Of a stretch of DNA of 64,000 bases, positions 8,417 through 17,780 are shown one piece after another (within the stretch, counting starts at the first letter, position 1; the number at the start of each line of letters is the position of its first letter). The notes below the pieces were generated by a model, which searched no databases, was not told where the DNA came from, and worked only from the letters and a program-made list of their open reading frames with translations. The stretch covers positions 1 through 64,000 of the forward strand of contig CAMCEN010000008.1 in the NCBI GenBank assembly GCA_945873855.1, in the 5' to 3' direction. This DNA comes from an uncultured Campylobacter sp. GTDB lineage: Bacteria; Campylobacterota; Campylobacteria; Campylobacterales; Campylobacteraceae. Made by a program: the position numbers and the translations under genes.

Positions 8417-9223
8417 CTATTGAAATTCCAAAGCCTCTCTAATGGCAAAAACTTCTTTTAAGCTTTGCTTTAATTGCGCTGGTGTAAGCATATTTGCCCC
8501 ATCGCTTAGAGCGTCTTTTGGGCTTATGTGCGTTTCATAAAAAAACCCATCCACGCCCACAGCCGCAGCAGCCCTAGCTAAAATCGGCGCAAAGCTAGAA
8601 TCCCCGCCGCTAGTCTCTCCAGCCCCTGCTGGCATCTGCACGCTGTGAGTGGCATCGTAGATTACAGGTGCATACTCACGCATGATAGCTAGGCTTCGCA
8701 TATCTACTACTAAATTGCCATAACCAAAGCTGCTGCCTCGCTCGCAAAGGCAGACTTTGTTCTCAAGGCAGATTTCATAGCTAGGTTCCCCTTTAATACC
8801 ACGAGTTTCTAGCACTTTTTTTAGGCTGTGCTTCATGGCTTGTGGGGCTAGAAACTGACCTTTTTTTATGTTTATAAAAGCATTGGTCTTTGCAGCTGCT
8901 ACAAGCAAGTCAGTCTGGCGGCACAAAAACGCTGGAATTTGTAAGGCATCAGCGACCTTTGATACAGGCGCAGCCTGGTAGCTTTCGTGTATATCTGTTA
9001 AAATCTTATAGCCAAATTTTTCTTTAACCTCGGCTAGTATCTGGCAGCCCTTTTCAAGTCCAGGACCACGAAAGCTTGAAATACTCGTGCGATTTGCCTT
9101 ATCAAAGCTAGATTTAAAGTAAAAATCTATATTTGGTAAACTAGCAATTTCTCTTAGTTCTTCTGCCATTTGTAAAATAAAATCACGGCTTTCTATTACG
9201 CAAGGCCCAGCAATTAAAATCAT
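8417..9223 (-). CDS. kdsA: 3-deoxy-D-manno-octulosonate 8-phosphate synthase
   Basis: A 268-aa cytoplasmic aldolase joining phosphoenolpyruvate and arabinose-5-phosphate to form KDO-8-phosphate for the lipopolysaccharide inner core. Family landmarks are IAGPCVIES at the N-terminus, [24 protein letters not shown] and DATHSVQMP. The length is normal. AAAGGATA lies just upstream of the ATG. The TAG stop runs directly into GGAATTC of the neighbouring repeat array. Confidence 0.94.
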   Translation of the reverse strand: MILIAGPCVIESRDFILQMAEELREIASLPNIDFYFKSSFDKANRTSISSFRGPGLEKGCQILAEVKEKFGYKILTDIHESYQAAPVSKVADALQIPAFLCRQTDLLVAAAKTNAFINIKKGQFLAPQAMKHSLKKVLETRGIKGEPSYEICLENKVCLCERGSSFGYGNLVVDMRSLAIMREYAPVIYDATHSVQMPAGAGETSGGDSSFAPILARAAAAVGVDGFFYETHISPKDALSDGANMLTPAQLKQSLKEVFAIREALEFQ

Positions 9224-9255
9224 TTTCTATCCTTTTATTTTTTTGTGATTATAGT

Positions 9256-10158
9256 TTATTTTTGCTTAGCTAATAGCACGCCACTAAGTGCAATTACAAA
9301 AATTCCGCAAAGTGCGATGAAATTTGGCAAAGCCTCACCCAAAAACAGCCCAAAAATCATAGCAAAAATAACATCGCTATAACTAATGCTAGCTATTATC
9401 CCAGCTTTTTTTGAAGCAGCAAAAGCCTTTGTAAGATAAAGCTGAAAATAATACCCACCAAGCGCCACAAGCCCCAAAAGCAGCCACTCATAAGCATTTG
9501 GAAAACTAAATTTCACGCCTTTTAAAAGCCCGCTACCCTTTGGATAAAGCTCGCCTAAAATCAGCAAAATCGCCATTAGCAAAGTCCCTGCTATCATGTA
9601 TGAAAGCACGATTGAGTTTGCTTTGTAGTATTTACGCAGCTCATGGACGCTTGCTAGTGCTGCGCCTGAGCACAGACCGCCTATGATGCCAACAATATCA
9701 GTTAGAGCAAATCCGCCGCTTGGCTGCGCTGTTAGCAAAAAGCCAACAAAGCCAAGCAAGATAGCAAACCAGCTAAGGGCTCGTAGCTTTTGCGCAAAGA
9801 AAAATCCAGCAATCAAAGCTGTAAAAATCGGTGCTGTCTTGTAAAAAGCAAAAGCCATAGAAAGCCCAGCATTTGCGATATTATAAAAAAACGCAGCCAT
9901 ACCGCAAACGCCGATAAATCCACGAAATAAGAGCAACCACATATGCCCACCACGCAAAAAATCGCACTCACCGGCTTTTTTAATCGCCCAAAGCACGATA
10001 AAAAGCCCTATTAGATTGCGCCAAAAAACTATTTCAAAGCTATGAAGATTTTGACTTAAAATTTTAGCCAAAAATCCAAGGCAAGCATTGTAAAAACTAG
10101 CAATAAGCATATAATAAATACCAAGGTGGCGAAGTAAAAATGGATTAAACTCTCTCAT
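9256..10158 (-). CDS. EamA/DMT-family transporter (copy 2 of tandem pair)
   Basis: A 300-aa inner-membrane protein with about ten hydrophobic segments arranged as two EamA repeats, the drug/metabolite transporter superfamily. The substrate cannot be read from sequence. It is a close paralogue of the upstream gene: LLRHLGIYYMLIA against IIRHLSVYYMLIA, and matching FRG.IG, FYNIA, FAFYKTAPIF/FTFQKTAPIF segments. Its ATG overlaps the stop of that gene, so the pair is one transcript produced by tandem duplication. Confidence 0.85.
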   Translation of the reverse strand: MREFNPFLLRHLGIYYMLIASFYNACLGFLAKILSQNLHSFEIVFWRNLIGLFIVLWAIKKAGECDFLRGGHMWLLLFRGFIGVCGMAAFFYNIANAGLSMAFAFYKTAPIFTALIAGFFFAQKLRALSWFAILLGFVGFLLTAQPSGGFALTDIVGIIGGLCSGAALASVHELRKYYKANSIVLSYMIAGTLLMAILLILGELYPKGSGLLKGVKFSFPNAYEWLLLGLVALGGYYFQLYLTKAFAASKKAGIIASISYSDVIFAMIFGLFLGEALPNFIALCGIFVIALSGVLLAKQK

Positions 10159-11039
10159 TATTTCTCTTTTGCTATTAAAAGTCCGCTAAATATGATCACG
10201 ACTATACCAAGCAAGGCAAAGCCCATAGGTAAAGCATCGCCTAGTAAAACGCCCAAAATCATACTAAATACGATATCAGCGTAGCTAACAGCAGCTGGAA
10301 TTCCTGCTTTTCTAGTAGCTCTATAAGATTTTGTCATATATACTTGGTATATATAGCCTAGCAGCCCCACACCAAGTGCTAAAAGCAGTCCAAAAGTATC
10401 AGGCATTACAAAAGCAGGCAAACTCTGGGTATATTCGCCAAGTGCTAAAATAACAGCCATAGGAATAGTACCAAAAATCATAAATGATAGTATTATCATA
10501 TCAGCCGAGTAGTATTTTCGCATTTTTCGCACGCTAGTCATAGCAAGCCCCATACACACGCCACCGCTAAGTCCTATTATGCTATCAATTAGCCCCATAT
10601 CTCCGCTTGGTTTCATTATAAAAACAATACCGATAAAACCTAGCAAAATCGCTACCCAGCCAAGCTTTGATAGTTTTTCTTTTAGCGCAAAATATGAAAA
10701 AACAGCTATAAAAATCGGTGCTGTTTTTTGAAAGGTAAAAGCTGTGCCAAGCTCGATGTGAGCGATATTATAAAAAAAGCAAAGAAGTCCAAGTGAGCCA
10801 ATAACCCCACGAAAAACAAAAAGCCACGGCGCACCACCTTTGCCAAAATTGCGGTGTCTATATAGCGCAGCTAGGATAAATGCTAATCCTATAATATTAC
10901 GAAATAGCACAATTTCTACGCTGCTTACTTGCTCGCTAAGTAGTTTTGAGGCAGCCCCCATCAAAGAAAACGCAAAACAAGCAATAAGCATGTAATAAAC
11001 GCTTAAATGCCTGATAATAAATAATCTTAGAGTATTCAT
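10158..11039 (-). CDS. EamA/DMT-family transporter (copy 1 of tandem pair)
   Basis: A ten-segment DMT transporter of about 293 aa, paralogous to the downstream gene. A longer frame begins at 11075. I prefer the ATG at 11039 because AAGG lies five bases upstream and because MNTLRLFIIRHL then aligns with the start of the paralogue (MREFNPFLLRHL). Substrate unknown; amino acids or small metabolites are typical of the superfamily. Confidence 0.82.
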   Translation of the reverse strand: MNTLRLFIIRHLSVYYMLIACFAFSLMGAASKLLSEQVSSVEIVLFRNIIGLAFILAALYRHRNFGKGGAPWLFVFRGVIGSLGLLCFFYNIAHIELGTAFTFQKTAPIFIAVFSYFALKEKLSKLGWVAILLGFIGIVFIMKPSGDMGLIDSIIGLSGGVCMGLAMTSVRKMRKYYSADMIILSFMIFGTIPMAVILALGEYTQSLPAFVMPDTFGLLLALGVGLLGYIYQVYMTKSYRATRKAGIPAAVSYADIVFSMILGVLLGDALPMGFALLGIVVIIFSGLLIAKEK

Positions 11040-11145
11040 AGCCTTGCTTTTAAAAAATAAGCGCAATTTTAACATAAAGTTTTAAATTTATTCGTAAACT
11101 TAAGGAGAAAATTCATTTTTAAATATATTTTCAATAATTTTTTGC

Positions 11146-11151
11146 TAAAAT
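11146..11151 (+). promoter_or_regulatory. Extended -10 (TGCTAAAAT) for cytochrome c-pdxA
   Basis: TAAAAT with TGC directly upstream, about 30 bases before the ATG at 11182 and preceded by AT-rich DNA. It would drive the cytochrome, pdxA and probably the phosphate transporter. Confidence 0.5.
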
Positions 11152-11181
11152 GACAAAGCAAAATTTTTTACAGGTGAAAAC

Positions 11182-11565
11182 ATGAAGCACACACTACTTT
11201 TAGCAAGCGTACTTCTAGCTTTTATCGCATGTAGCGACAAAGAACTAGAGGAAAAAGAACGCTTAGCTCAAAGCGCTGTTCGTGGGAAAGTTCTTTTTGA
11301 ACAGTGCGTAGTCTGTCACGGAGAAAGAGCTGAAAAATCATATATGGAAGAAGTCCCACCAATCAAGCTTATAGACTATGGTATGAGAGCGCAAATGATG
11401 AAATCATATCGTGATGGCACTCTTGGCAAAAAGGGAATTTATGGTCTAGCTGACCTTAAAGGGGAGGTTATGCTGCGTCTTAGCGATCAAGACATGGCTG
11501 ATATTGATGAGTATATCGAGAGTATGAAACTAGCCGATGAGGCTGCGGAAGAGAACACAAAATAA
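11182..11565 (+). CDS. Monohaem c-type cytochrome, probable lipoprotein
   Basis: A 127-aa exported protein. The N-terminus has a hydrophobic stretch ending in FIAC (Cys17), a plausible though imperfect lipobox. A single CVVCH haem site lies at 42-46, and Met residues near 71-73 and in the C-terminal half could be the axial ligand. It resembles small cytochrome c553-like electron carriers. It lies 9 bases upstream of pdxA but has no obvious biochemical link to it. The exact redox partner is not visible. Confidence 0.82.
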   Translation: MKHTLLLASVLLAFIACSDKELEEKERLAQSAVRGKVLFEQCVVCHGERAEKSYMEEVPPIKLIDYGMRAQMMKSYRDGTLGKKGIYGLADLKGEVMLRLSDQDMADIDEYIESMKLADEAAEENTK

Positions 11566-11574
11566 AGAAAATAA

Positions 11575-12504
11575 ATGAAAAAAATAGCAATTAGCCTAGG
11601 TGATCCAAACGGTATAGGCATAGAAATAGCTTTAAAAGCTCACGATGAAATTAAGCAATTTTGTAAGCCACTTTATTTTATAAATAAAGCCTTACTTCAA
11701 AGAGCAGCTAAACTGCTTGAATGTAGAATTCCTGATGATTTTATAACCTGTGAGTGTGGCAAGGACTTTGAGTTAAAACCAGGCAAACTTAGCAAAAAAG
11801 CTGGCAAGTTTTCTTTTGTAAGCTTTGCAAACGCATTTTTAAATGTAAAAAATCATAAAGCAGACGCTCTTGTAACCTTGCCGATAAATAAACAAGCTTG
11901 GGCAAAAGCAGGTATTAAATACCACGGACACACAGAGGCACTAAGTGATTTTTGTAAGCGTGATGCTATTATGATGCTAGGCTGCGAGGAGCTTTTTGTG
12001 GGGCTTTTTACCGATCATCAGCCTTTAAAATCAGTCCCAAAAAGCGTTAAAAAAAAGGCTTTAGCAAGATTTTTGCTAAGCTTTGCTAAAGCTAGCGGGT
12101 TTAGCAAAATCGGCGTTTTGGGGCTAAATCCTCACGCAGGCGATGGTGGCATTTTAGGGCGTGAAGACGAAAAAATCGTAAAAGCCATAAAAATCGCAAA
12201 CAAAGTTCTAGGCGCAAGGGTTTTTAGCGGTCCACTCGTGCCTGATGTAGCCTTTAATCCACTTGCGCTAAAAAGGACAAACCGCTTAGTAGCTATGTAT
12301 CACGACCAAGCCTTAGCACCGCTAAAAGCTTTGTATTTTGATAGTGCTATAAATGTAAGCCTTGCTTTGCCTATTATCCGCACTAGCCCAGATCACGGCA
12401 CGGCTTTTGATATTGCTTACAAGGGCTTTGCAAACATCACAAGCTATATAAATGCTGTAAAATACGCAGTAATACAAGCTAATAACAAAAAACGATCTAA
12501 GTAA
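11575..12504 (+). CDS. pdxA: 4-hydroxythreonine-4-phosphate dehydrogenase
   Basis: A 309-aa NAD-dependent enzyme of pyridoxal 5'-phosphate biosynthesis. Family landmarks are SLGDPNGIGIEIALKA at the N-terminus, the metal-ligand regions KYHGHTEAL and YHDQALAPLKAL, and RTSPDHGTAFDIA near the C-terminus. pdxJ, often the neighbour in related species, is not next to it here. The ribosome binding site is weak. Confidence 0.92.
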   Translation: MKKIAISLGDPNGIGIEIALKAHDEIKQFCKPLYFINKALLQRAAKLLECRIPDDFITCECGKDFELKPGKLSKKAGKFSFVSFANAFLNVKNHKADALVTLPINKQAWAKAGIKYHGHTEALSDFCKRDAIMMLGCEELFVGLFTDHQPLKSVPKSVKKKALARFLLSFAKASGFSKIGVLGLNPHAGDGGILGREDEKIVKAIKIANKVLGARVFSGPLVPDVAFNPLALKRTNRLVAMYHDQALAPLKALYFDSAINVSLALPIIRTSPDHGTAFDIAYKGFANITSYINAVKYAVIQANNKKRSK

Positions 12505-12518
12505 AAAAGGAGGAAATT

Positions 12519-14099
12519 TTGAGTGCAGGCTTTTTAAAAGCAAAAGATAATGTTTTTGCTTTAATTTTCTTTATTATTTCAGTTTGTGCTTTTTTTGTTT
12601 GGGGCTATAACTATATACCTAGCAATCACTTATTGCTTTTCATGCTAGCTAGTGTTTTTGGTATTTTTATGGCTTTTAACATCGGTGGAAACGATGTGGC
12701 AAACAGTTTTGGAACAAGCGTGGGTGCTAAGACGCTTACAATCAAGCAAGCTTTAGTGATCGCTGCTGTTTTTGAACTAAGTGGTGCGATTTTTGCTGGT
12801 GGAGAAGTAACAAATACCATTAGAAGTGGAATTATTACCATTAGCGATAATGTGCCGCCTATGTCTTTTGCAGCTGTTATGATGGGAGCTTTGTTTAGTG
12901 CTGGTGCGTGGCTGTTTATCGCTACGAAGTTTGGTATGCCAGTAAGTACTACTCACTCTATCGTTGGTGGTATTTGTGGTGCTGGAATTACCATGGGTAT
13001 GATGCACTTTGGTGGCTGGGTGGAAACATCTGGGATGATAAATTGGAGCAAGGTTTTAAGCATCGTTGCTAGCTGGTTTATTAGCCCTGCAGCTGGACTT
13101 ATTATAGCTTTTCTTATCTTTGGCTTTGTAAAAACTAAAATCATCACTCCAAGTGAGAAAAAATACGAACAAGTCCGTGAGCTAAAAAAAGAGCGCAAAA
13201 CATACAAAAATCAATACTTCAAAGAACTTCGCTCTAAAAGCGAAGCCGAACAGCTTGCAACACTTAGAAAAATAGCTTCAGTAGATGATGATGACGAGGA
13301 CGACCCAGAAATGTCAGTATCTACAAAAAGCGAGTATAGAAATCAAATCCGCAAGATGAAAAAAGCTGAAAAAGAAATAGATGTTGGCAGCCATATGAGA
13401 TTAAATATCCCGATTGTAGCAGCTTGTGGTGCTATGGTTATTGCTTCATCTTTGCTATTTAAAGGACTTCAACACCTAAACCTTGGCTTTAGCCTTTTTG
13501 AGACGCTTTGGATAATCTTTGTTATCGGGCTTTGTGCTTATCTTATTATCTTTGCGCTTGTAAATATGGTAAAAAGAGATAATCCTAAAAAAAGCATTAA
13601 CCGCATTTTTGGCTGGTTTCAGATCTTTACAGCTTCAAGCTTTGCTTTTAGCCACGGCGCAAACGATATCGCAAACGCCATAGGTCCATTTGCAGCGATT
13701 TTGGATGTGCTAAAAACTAGCTCAATCAACTCAGAATCACCAATTCCATTTATTGCAATGGCTACTTTTGGTGTCTCTCTTGTAGTGGGGCTTTGGTTTT
13801 TAGGTAAAGAAGTTATCACAACAGTGGGTAATAAACTTGCAAATATCGAGCCTTCAACAGGATTTAGCGCAGAGCTAGCTAGTTCTATTGTTATCCTAGT
13901 AGCTACAAAAATGGGCTTGCCAATCAGCTCAACACATGTGCTAATCGGCGCAGTTTTAGGCATCGGCTTATACAACAAAAGCGCAAACTGGGCTATGCTA
14001 AAACCAATAGGCCTAGCATGGGTTATTACAGTGCCAGCTGCTATGCTAGGCTCTGCGCTTTGCTACGCTGTTATTGCTTATTTGATGGGGCTTGCGTAG
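12519..14099 (+). CDS. PiT-family inorganic phosphate transporter
   Basis: A 526-aa membrane protein with duplicated PiT signatures: GGNDVANSFGTSVGA with PVSTTHSIVGG in the N-terminal half, and HGANDIANAIGPFAA with PISSTHVLIGA in the C-terminal half. A long charged cytoplasmic loop (about 215-295) separates them. It takes up phosphate, probably with a cation. The start is TTG at 12519, decided by a strong AAGGAGG five bases upstream. Confidence 0.9.
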   Translation: MSAGFLKAKDNVFALIFFIISVCAFFVWGYNYIPSNHLLLFMLASVFGIFMAFNIGGNDVANSFGTSVGAKTLTIKQALVIAAVFELSGAIFAGGEVTNTIRSGIITISDNVPPMSFAAVMMGALFSAGAWLFIATKFGMPVSTTHSIVGGICGAGITMGMMHFGGWVETSGMINWSKVLSIVASWFISPAAGLIIAFLIFGFVKTKIITPSEKKYEQVRELKKERKTYKNQYFKELRSKSEAEQLATLRKIASVDDDDEDDPEMSVSTKSEYRNQIRKMKKAEKEIDVGSHMRLNIPIVAACGAMVIASSLLFKGLQHLNLGFSLFETLWIIFVIGLCAYLIIFALVNMVKRDNPKKSINRIFGWFQIFTASSFAFSHGANDIANAIGPFAAILDVLKTSSINSESPIPFIAMATFGVSLVVGLWFLGKEVITTVGNKLANIEPSTGFSAELASSIVILVATKMGLPISSTHVLIGAVLGIGLYNKSANWAMLKPIGLAWVITVPAAMLGSALCYAVIAYLMGLA

Positions 14100-14215
14100 C
14101 CAGGCTTGCTAAGAGAGCGATTAGGAATTCTAGATTGTAAAAAATCTAGAATTCCTAATTTAGAATTCCTCATCTAGAATTCCTTATAAATTAACCACCA
14201 TTAACCAAAGTTTAT

Positions 14216-14221
14216 TATAAT
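14216..14221 (+). promoter_or_regulatory. -10 box (TATAAT) abutting ftsI
   Basis: A perfect TATAAT with only six bases between it and the ATG at 14228. A start about 7 bases downstream of the -10 would fall on the A of ATG, implying a leaderless mRNA. No Shine-Dalgarno sequence is visible in the preceding DNA. Confidence 0.55.
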
Positions 14222-14227
14222 TTAGAC

Positions 14228-16036
14228 ATGAATACAAGTCAAAGTAGAGTTTATCTTATTTTTATCTGTATTGCGTTTTTTGCAGCTGTGTTTGCCGTCT
14301 TTACGCTCTACCGAGTAACGCTTGATCGCTCACTACCAAAGCTAAACACCTCAGATGAAGACACAGCTCTTAGAGGCGATATTATTACAAGCGATGGATT
14401 TAGCGTAGCAACAAGCCAAAAGCTCTACTCAGCTGTCGTAAACACTCGCAACATAGACCCAAACAAAAAAGAGCTTTTTATAAATTTATATAGCCTTTAT
14501 AGTGGGGCTGATCCTAAAAAAGTAGAAAAAATCCTAAAGAGTAAAGGCTCAGTCACGCTCTCAAAAGACCTAAATGCTAAAGAGGCAGCTCACCTTAGAG
14601 AACTAGCGCGCAAGCTTTATCGCAAAAAAGTCTTTATCCCCTATCAAGACCCAAAAACTGGCATAGTCACCACCCAAGGTCTAGATGTAACAGAAAGTGG
14701 CGAAAAACGCAGCTACATAGCAGGCGATACACTTACGCCACTAATAGGCTATACAAGCAAAAAACAAGAGGGCAAAATCACCAAAGCAAGCGGCGTAAAA
14801 GGTATAGAAAAGTTTTACGAAGACCAGCTTGATGATATCACAAACGAGAGTTTAAAAGGTCCAAGAGACCTCTCAAATACCATAATCCTCTCAGGCGAGA
14901 GCAAACTAAAACGCCGCAAAGACGGCTATAATGTAGTGCTAAACATAAATCTTCGTCTCCAACAAATGCTGGAAAAAATGATAGATGAACGAGCCAAAAG
15001 TCTAATCGCAAAAGAAATAGTTTTGGCTGTCATGGAGGCAAAAACAGGCAAACTTCTAGCCCTAGCATCAACCAAACGCTACAACCCAGGCGCAATCACG
15101 CAAAAAGACTACGAAGCCCTAAACTCATCAGCTAGCGAGTATGCTTATGAAATGGGCTCAGTTATGAAGCCGATTATATTTTCACTTGCCTTACAAGAAA
15201 ACAAAATAAATCCGCTTGAGAATATAAATGTCTACGGCGGCAAATATAAGCTAGGCACACGCACCATCACAGATAGCCACAAAGCAGACAACCTAAGCGC
15301 TGAAGAAGTCATCATCCAAAGCTCAAATATCGGTATGATAAATGTCATTGAGCGCCTTGATGATGCTAGCATTTATAATGGTCTGCGCAACTTCGGCTTT
15401 GCGCAAAAGACAGGCGTGGATCTAAGCCACGAACAAACGGGCAAAATCCCGCAAATCCGTGACCTAAAAAACCGCACTTATAAGGCAACTTTAAGCTACG
15501 GCTATGGAATTCAAGCTACTTTTATGCAACTTCTAAGTGCGTATAATGCTATAAATAACGGCGGCGTGATGATGGAGCCAAGGCTGTTTTCGCACCTTGA
15601 GCGTGATGCTAAAAAATACTTTTTACAAAACAGCGAGCCAAAACAAGTGCTTAGCAAAGAAGCTGCTGATAAAATGCGAGCTATACTAGTAAAAGTAGTA
15701 GATAGCCCAAGCGGCACAGGTAGAGCGGCAAAAATCCCAGGGCTAGTGCTAGGTGGTAAAACAGGCACCGCACACATAGCCACCACAGGCGGATATAGCG
15801 ACAAGCGTTATAACGCAAGCTTTTTTGGCTTTGCTAGCGATGATGCGGGACACAACTACACAATAGGCGTTTTGGTGCGAGAGCCGATGCGACCTTATCC
15901 TTATTATTTTGCTAGCTGGAGTGCTTTGCCAGTGTTTAAGCAAGCTGCTGAAATTCTAGTAGAAAACGACTATCTAAGTCCAAGCGAAGCCTTTAGCAGA
16001 AACAAAAACGACATCGCAGCTACAGCACTTGATTAA
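14228..16036 (+). CDS. ftsI: Division transpeptidase FtsI (class B PBP)
   Basis: A 602-aa bitopic membrane protein with a TM helix at about 8-28, a PBP dimer domain starting near LRGDIITSDG, and a transpeptidase domain with SVMK (311-314, nucleophile Ser311), SSN (365-367) and KTG (511-513). The segments SSNIGM, GFAQKTGVDL, SYGYGIQAT and GGKTGTAHIA favour FtsI/PBP3 over PBP2. It crosslinks septal peptidoglycan, working with FtsW, also in this window. It stands alone between repeat-rich gaps. The promoter suggests leaderless translation. Confidence 0.88.
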   Translation: MNTSQSRVYLIFICIAFFAAVFAVFTLYRVTLDRSLPKLNTSDEDTALRGDIITSDGFSVATSQKLYSAVVNTRNIDPNKKELFINLYSLYSGADPKKVEKILKSKGSVTLSKDLNAKEAAHLRELARKLYRKKVFIPYQDPKTGIVTTQGLDVTESGEKRSYIAGDTLTPLIGYTSKKQEGKITKASGVKGIEKFYEDQLDDITNESLKGPRDLSNTIILSGESKLKRRKDGYNVVLNINLRLQQMLEKMIDERAKSLIAKEIVLAVMEAKTGKLLALASTKRYNPGAITQKDYEALNSSASEYAYEMGSVMKPIIFSLALQENKINPLENINVYGGKYKLGTRTITDSHKADNLSAEEVIIQSSNIGMINVIERLDDASIYNGLRNFGFAQKTGVDLSHEQTGKIPQIRDLKNRTYKATLSYGYGIQATFMQLLSAYNAINNGGVMMEPRLFSHLERDAKKYFLQNSEPKQVLSKEAADKMRAILVKVVDSPSGTGRAAKIPGLVLGGKTGTAHIATTGGYSDKRYNASFFGFASDDAGHNYTIGVLVREPMRPYPYYFASWSALPVFKQAAEILVENDYLSPSEAFSRNKNDIAATALD

Positions 16037-16368
16037 AAATCTAGAATTTCTAAACAAAATCTAGAATTCCTAGGGCTAAATTCTAGAATTCTTAGCAAAA
16101 TCACTTAGGAATTCTAGAATTCCTTAGCCTTGTGTCATCCCCCGACCCCTTCGGGGGATCTCATCACAGAGAATTCTAAAATTCCTTAGCATAGAGATCC
16201 CCCAGTCAAGCTGGGGGATGACATAGTAGGGAATTCTAAAATTCCGTCATTGCGAGGGAGCAATGCGACCGAAGCAATCTCATTCAAGGCTTAATAAATG
16301 AGATTGCTCCCTCTTTTTTCAAAGCCTCGCAATGACGGAATTTCAGCAATGACGGAATTCTAGAATTC
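16037..16368. repeat. Gene-free repeat mosaic
   Basis: No gene seen. It contains GGAATTCTAGAATTCC sites, two hairpins of the GTCATCC...GGATCTC type (about 16134-16168; ATCCCCCAG/CTGGGGGAT at 16197-16219 with loop TCAAG), and a MITE-like element at 16244-16338 with 14-base inverted ends. Confidence 0.85.
16244..16338. repeat. MITE-like element with 14-bp terminal inverted repeats
   Basis: Ends CCGTCATTGCGAGG and CCTCGCAATGACGG are perfect inverted repeats. Inside is a second inverted pair (GCAATCTCATT / AATGAGATTGC). About 95 bases with no coding capacity. Related copies occur at 20693-20809 and 51754-51852. Confidence 0.8.
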
Positions 16369-17232
16369 CTAATGCTTTTTAAGATTATAAATTATATTTA
16401 TTGCTAAACTTGCCCAAATAAGCATAAAGCTAGCAAGTTTTAGCATGCCAAGTGGCTCATTATATAAAAAAATTGCCACCAAAAAGCTAATGCTAGGGCT
16501 TAAATACTGAAAAAATCCCAGCGTGCTAAGGCGCAGGTATTTTGCCGCGCTATTAAAGGTTAGCAGCGGCAGTATGGTCACCACCCCGCTAAAAGCCAGC
16601 AAAAATCCTGTGCTATCAAAATCCAGCTTTGCTTCTCCCACGCTCCACAAATACAGCAAAAACCCAAGCGCAAAAGGCAAGGTAAGCATAGTCTCTACAA
16701 AAAGCCCATGCGTGCTAGGCACTCGCACTTTTTTGCGAATTAGCCCGTAAAAAGCAAAGCTTGCTGGCAGTATGAGCGAGATAAAAGGCAGGCTGCCAAG
16801 GTCGTAGATTTGAACGCAAATTGCGATAACTACGATAAAAAGCGAGATTTTGCTAGCCTTGCTAAGTCGCTCTTTTAAAAAAATAGCGCCAAGCAAAATG
16901 CTAAAAAGCGGATTTATAAAATATCCTAGGCTGGTTTCTAGTATCTGCCCACGCTCCACCGCCCAGATGAAAACTCCCCAGTTAATGCTAATTAGCACGC
17001 CGCTTGCTAGTAGATTTAGAGCTACTTTTTTTATAGAGAGCAGGCGAAAGACTTGGCGTAGTTTGCTACTAAAATAAAGCAAGGCAAAAAGAATAATCGC
17101 TGACCACACGATACGGTGAGCAAGCACCTGCACTGCGCCCACATCTGCTAAAAGCTTGAAATATACAGGAAAAACGCCCCACATAAAAAATGTGCTAAGC
17201 GCAAAGGCAATGCCTTTTTGCTCCTTATTCAT
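16369..17232 (-). CDS. rarD: RarD-like EamA-family transporter
   Basis: A 287-aa ten-helix membrane protein. The N-terminus (KGIAFALSTFFMWGVFPVYFKLL) and the LAHRIVWS and NWGVFIWAVERGQILETSLGYFINPL segments (each quoted piece separate) are typical of RarD. The transported substrate is not established for the family. Its TAG stop abuts GGAATTC of the downstream repeat. It starts 8 bases after pgsA and is probably co-transcribed with it. Confidence 0.85.
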   Translation of the reverse strand: MNKEQKGIAFALSTFFMWGVFPVYFKLLADVGAVQVLAHRIVWSAIILFALLYFSSKLRQVFRLLSIKKVALNLLASGVLISINWGVFIWAVERGQILETSLGYFINPLFSILLGAIFLKERLSKASKISLFIVVIAICVQIYDLGSLPFISLILPASFAFYGLIRKKVRVPSTHGLFVETMLTLPFALGFLLYLWSVGEAKLDFDSTGFLLAFSGVVTILPLLTFNSAAKYLRLSTLGFFQYLSPSISFLVAIFLYNEPLGMLKLASFMLIWASLAINIIYNLKKH

Positions 17233-17240
17233 TTTTTATC

Positions 17241-17780
17241 CTATTTGTGCTTTGCGTAGCTTATTATATAAGTAGCGCCTGAGTAGAGAGTAAGAGCCAC
17301 CGCTATCCACAGCAGCAGCTCACCAAAGACCCACTGCATGGTTAAAAACCCCACAGCTATCATTTGAAAAGTAGTTTTTAGCTTGCCAGCAAAATTAGCT
17401 TTGATGCTGATATTCTCGCTTGCTAGGACCACACGAAAACCTGTTATAAAAAACTCACGCACAAGTATGATATAAACAGCCCAAACATTTGCCCTATCAA
17501 TCATCGCAAGTCCCAAAAATGCGCCCAAAATCAGCATTTTATCAGCCAGCGGATCTAAAATCTCTCCAAGCTTAGTTCGCTGATCCCAGGCCCTAGCGAT
17601 ATAGCCATCAAAAAAATCGCTTATACTAGCGATGCTAAAAACGAGCGCAGCAAAATAATTTAGCCACGAAATCGCCCCAGCATCATCTGTGCTTTTTGTT
17701 TGAAGCAGCAAAAACAAAAACAAAGGCGCAAGTAGTATCCTAATACTTGCTATTGTGTTTGGTAGATTAAGGTTTTTCAT
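17241..17780 (-). CDS. pgsA: CDP-diacylglycerol-glycerol-3-phosphate phosphatidyltransferase
   Basis: A 179-aa inner-membrane enzyme making phosphatidylglycerophosphate, the first committed step to phosphatidylglycerol. The CDP-alcohol phosphotransferase motif DxxDGxxARx8GxxxDxxxD is intact (SDFFDGYIARAW...GEILDPLADKM). The N-terminus NLPNTIASIRILLAPLF is also typical. First gene of the pgsA-rarD pair. Confidence 0.92.
   Translation of the reverse strand: MKNLNLPNTIASIRILLAPLFLFLLLQTKSTDDAGAISWLNYFAALVFSIASISDFFDGYIARAWDQRTKLGEILDPLADKMLILGAFLGLAMIDRANVWAVYIILVREFFITGFRVVLASENISIKANFAGKLKTTFQMIAVGFLTMQWVFGELLLWIAVALTLYSGATYIISYAKHK

Noticed and set aside
10158-11075. Start of the upstream DMT transporter at 11075
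   Set aside because: The extra 12 residues are not hydrophobic-family sequence, and AAGG plus alignment with the tandem paralogue support ATG at 11039.
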